Origin: Sipunculus nudus
Taxonomy: Eukaryota; Annelida; Sipuncula; Golfingiida; Sipunculidae
Reading direction: 5' to 3'
Assembly: GCA_026874595.1 (NCBI GenBank)
Contig: CM049311.1
Location: 18,811,676 to 18,875,675, forward strand
Length of the DNA: 64,000 bases
Part shown: positions 60,405-64,000 of the stretch, in pieces
How the letters are laid out: each line of letters begins with the position of its first letter
Position numbering within the stretch: the stretch's first letter is position 1
Notes under the pieces: model-generated
The model's database searches: none
Told to the model about the DNA's origin: nothing
What the model saw: only the letters and a program-made list of their open reading frames with translations
Position numbers and translations under genes: made by a program

Positions 60405-60965
60405 AAATACTAATAACTATTGTTTTTCTTATTTACACCTCCGCAATTTATTCTTAACCTAGCACATCGGATGAAATATTTGTAAACTTTACATGTATAT
60501 TGAACATGGTACTTTACTTCATATTTTTAACCTTTTATTGTTGGTGATATATATGCCCAAAAAACAAATTCTGGAACAATATAACATTTATGTACACAAG
60601 CTGTGTATACACTAATAATATCATAATCAGTTAACAAAAACTGTTATATAGATCTATCTTAGTCGTCGTCATAAACAGTAAACAAACACTATCGTTTCGA
60701 TTTACGTTTGTCGTCGTCAACACTATTATTAAATATGAACATCCAGTCAATTCCTTAATGATTATGGAATTTCTCTACCATCTGTTTATTGAAATAATCA
60801 TATGGCTTCATTCCTTTGGACAAATAATTCATGGTTGCGTGGAAATTATTAAGGATAGTTGATGTGTCCGACCAGGCGTAACGACATGTTGCGCATAGGG
60901 GAGTGACTGAAGAAACGGACCAGGCGTGACCACATTCTGCGCCTAGCGTGGTATGGAAACATAGG
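60405..60965. repeat. Segmental duplication block B, part 3
   Basis: Counterpart of 20640-21850, shortened. It ends with about two units of the 48-bp GACCAGGCGTGAC minisatellite (60870-60945) and then GGTATGGAAAC, as in block A at 21819. Confidence 0.75.
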
Positions 60966-61135
60966 GGACGTGACGCTGAAAGCTGCTGAGAAGTGATGTC
61001 AAACCATATAAAGCCATCAGATCTCCCTGCTGCATGCAAAAGTCGCCATGCCCACACGTGTAGTGAGTGAAACTATGACGTGACGTCACTCCGCTGGTTC
61101 CTATAAAAAGAGTGCAAATACACAGAGGGGTTGAG

Positions 61136-61260
61136 GATCTGGCATGGTCAAGAGGTTAAGGCAGCCTCACCGGAAATCGGAAGATCGTTGGTTGGAATTC
61201 CGAAGGCAGTTAACCGACTTTTCTGTGTATACCCTTTCCATCAATAAACAATGAACCAGC
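61136..61260 (+). mobile_element. Probable tRNA-headed SINE fragment
   Basis: TGGTCAAGAGG (61145-61155) matches the pol III box A consensus, and the D-arm-like GTTAAGGC follows, as in tRNA-Leu/Ser. GGTTGGAATTCC (61190-61201) is a degenerate box B. The sequence then leaves the tRNA and ends in A-rich text before a (TA)n run. There are no clear flanking duplications. Confidence 0.45.
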
Positions 61261-61275
61261 ATAGCTATTCATACA

Positions 61276-61276
<1 letters not shown>

Positions 61277-61360
<84 letters not shown>
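61277..61360. repeat. (TA)n microsatellite
   Basis: About 84 bp of TA, with one GTA interruption near 61309. Confidence 0.95.
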
Positions 61361-61362
<2 letters not shown>

Positions 61363-62880
61363 AATTTGTGATCAAAACACCTACCAGTGGATACACATTA
61401 AGAATGGTCCCTTTCCATCATTCATAATTTTATAAAAAAAAAAATGTATGGGTGTCCAAGGAAGTTGGGTCAATTTTGGTCAGGAGGCTATAGAGCAGGC
61501 CAAAATATCTGGAATATCTGGCAAGAGAACAGCCATAGTTGGAACCCCAGCTCTGGAATTCTGATCATGACTGTAATTCCTCAAGATCCTGTTACAGTAA
61601 CCTTGGCAGTTATCATTGTTTTGTAAATCACATACATGCAGACACTTGTGTTCAATTGTGCATTATCATATGTGCGGTGTCTTTCTACTAACCATCTCAC
61701 TATATTATGAGAACTTCGGTTTAAAAGCAGATCGTGATCGACAGGTCTATTACCCAATCAGCGAACTTGATTGCCGGACTGAAAACGAGGCCATGTAAAC
61801 ACACATGGAGGTCGGACATCTGGTCGGACATTCCTGTCATCCTGACACGTGTGCAAACTTTCAACCATATGCTCGATAGACCTGTTATAATAAATATTTT
61901 TACATACGGTCGAGTGATGTGCTTATAATTTGTATAAAGGTTACTCCAGGTATCATTCAAAGTAACAGCAGTCTGTTTTCTTCCTTCTCTTCATAATGAA
62001 GTCACAAGACGTGGAAAAACACAGGGATGGGACAAGGCTGGCCCGATTTGGCCCTGTCACATATTGGGTCAATAATGACAAATGAAAGTGTCAGTAAGTC
62101 AAAAGACGCAGCCTATATGATCCTATACACCATCTATGGTAAACATTGGCCCCCAACCAGTGCTAAAAAGTGTTACATTTACCCGGCACCAGCGCGTCAC
62201 TCTTTAAAGTGGAGGGTTTAAACAAAATGTAACAGTCTTGGCCCTGTCAAATCAGCGCGTCTCCCACTCCTAATCGTCTCCCACTCCAAGTCAGAGTATT
62301 CGTGTTTTCATGTGCATGCGACTATATGCTATCTCTTGTCACCACAAATAAAGTTGATATATCTCTGGTAAAAGTTCAATAAATGTTATTGAGGAGGATT
62401 CAAGTTTAATTGTAAAGCTCTCTTCTTTATTGTAAGCATGTCGCAAAATAACATTAAAGAGGGCAATCATTGGCAGTCAAATATGCAAGACCGCTGTTAG
62501 TGTTAGTGTTACTAATGTTAGTTAGCTATAAATAGTATAATGCTTATATTTTTAACATAAATTTTGTCTGTTCATTATTTTGCCAAAGCTTTCGGTCCGG
62601 ATGTTGGCAATATTATTGTTAACATATTAGTTATCATATCTATAATTTTAAATATTGTCAAAAGTGGCTTCAATTTAACTACTAAGAAGCTGTCGTTTAA
62701 AAAACTATCAAACTTAGTATATTTAGTAATCACATTTGTTTATTTATGATTTTTTTTAAATAGATAATATTGCATTCTGTGGCCGCATATGTACCCTGCA
62801 GGGGGGGGGGGGGCCATATTTGGAGAAAGATTATAGAAAAATGCATTTTTTTGGCAACGGCAACTAGTAGTAAAAGGGAT
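61361..62880. other. Nothing recognised; poly-G at 62801-62813
   Basis: Several 60-80-codon frames on both strands overlap each other and show no domain. Confidence 0.45.
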
Positions 62881-62890
62881 AAAAACTAGA

Positions 62891-63960
62891 TGTGTCGGAA
62901 CGACACAAATGCCCCCGCCTGGGGCAAATGAGAAACATTTGTTAAATTTTGTAAATTTTTTTTAAGTTCAGGAGGTGTTGTATGGTAAAAAGTAGGTCAA
63001 CAGGGGCAAAATGCAAACTCGATCTGTAATGGGTCATTATCAAGCAACACACCAAAAATCAGGCCAGAATCTGCAGGCATTGTGAAAAAAAGTCCATACA
63101 TGTGCATTTTTCGTAGAAATTTCTGTCTTTCATGAAATTTTCTATGTTCAGGATCTGTCATATGGTCAAAAATAGGTTAACTGGGACAAAATGCGAACTC
63201 GAACTGTGAGTGGTCATTATGCGCGCACAGACCAAACATTAGGCCAGTATCTGTAAGCATTGCATTGCAAAACTAGAATATTAGCAAAAGCTGATAATCA
63301 GTTATAAATTTAAATTGGAGAGGTATGTACCATGTTTCATAATAATCCGTCAAATGCTTCTGAGAAATAAGCTCCTAAGTATTTTTCTATACTAAGCTCT
63401 GTGACCTTGAAAAGTAGGTCAAGATCACCCATCTTTGAACTTGACCAAGATTTTGTAAATATAATGCAATAGCACTGAAGAAATGAAGTTCCTGTATTGA
63501 ATACCTTTGGAGATATCCTGCACAAAAGGCCAAAATTGAAAAATCCGATAAAATTTCATTAAAAAAATCAGAAATTGCAGGTGGCGCCACCAAAATTGTG
63601 CAGCACGTACAGACCATCAGACCCAATGATTATAGTAAGTTTTGTGAAAACCCACACAATGGTTCCTGAGATATAAGCTTCTGAGTGTTTTTCTATAATC
63701 AGCTCTAAAATGTAGAAAAATGGGTTAAGGTCACCCATCTTTGAACTTGGCCGAGATTTTATCGATATACATCTTCACTGATGAAATAAAATTCCAACGG
63801 TGAATCCTTTATGAGATATGCAGCTCACAAAGTAAAAGTTAACAGACGCGGAACAGACGGACTGACGGACACCGGACAGACAGATGGACGGACGGACAGA
63901 CGGACAGCTTGGGTGACGACAATAGCCCATGAGCCTATGAGCTGAGGGCTTAAAATGGCT
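62891..63960 (+). repeat. Dispersed repeat with terminal twin hairpins
   Basis: It starts with TGTGTCG-GAA-CGACACA (62891-62907), and TGCCCC-CGCCT-GGGGCA follows (62910-62926). Two related internal segments follow (GTTCAGGAGGTGTTGTATGG at 62967 and GTTCAGGATCTGTCATATGG at 63149), then two more (AAGNTCACCCATCTTTGAACTTG at 63420 and 63730). A run of GGACGGACGGACAGACGG (63889-63906) lies near the end. This layout is that of a dispersed, non-coding repeat of mollusc-like genomes. It may run past the window edge. Confidence 0.55.
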
Positions 63961-64000
63961 GGACATGAACATTTGTCATGAAAATTAATAATTTTCATGA

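Overview
The window looks like AT-rich, gene-poor nuclear DNA from an invertebrate, most likely a marine mollusc (possibly a bivalve). The grounds are long (TA)n microsatellites, frequent poly-G/poly-C tracts, short exons with GT/AG borders, a 5'-truncated LINE with poly(A) tail and target-site duplication, tRNA-headed SINE sequences, and dispersed repeats ending in GACGGACAGACGG-type runs. The species is an inference. There are no bacterial operons, rRNA genes, true tRNA genes or CRISPR arrays, and most ATG-to-stop ORFs look like chance.

The dominant structure is an old direct segmental duplication. Block A (about 1-6230, 14500-17600 and 20640-21850) corresponds in the same order and orientation to block B (about 44300-53585, 54900-58690 and 60405-60965). 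One stretch compared by eye is near 85-88 % identical. Block B was later interrupted by a 5'-truncated LINE (46629-48587, flanked by a perfect 15-bp duplication), an insertion with a tRNA-like sequence (about 51190-51950), a probable minus-strand Penelope-like tail (about 53590-54660) and a minus-strand retroelement tail (about 54988-55640). Block A instead has about 8 kb of other sequence at 6230-14500, including a pogo/Tigger-like element at 9333-10499.

The most gene-like content is a small family, unknown to me, whose first exon encodes a secretory signal peptide. Six related first exons lie at 4839, 5664, 19641, 22647, 52050 and 52882. Three related second exons lie at 5956, 19926 and 53173. 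Only the copies at 52050 and 19641 keep ATG, open frame and donor. The others carry lost starts, one-base deletions or lost donors, so this is a birth-and-death array lying partly within the duplication.

The middle (23-44 kb) is repeat-rich. It has minisatellites of 61 bp (29191-29370), 179 bp (30096-30840) and 112 bp (42230-42970), a complete SINE with target-site duplication (34714-35154), an element-like interval bracketed by (TA)n (38027-39822), a mollusc-type dispersed repeat in several copies (11.0-12.0 and 31.2-33.1 kb) and a strong RFX/X-box palindrome (23894-23914). The right end (62.9-64 kb) is another dispersed repeat that starts with two back-to-back hairpins.
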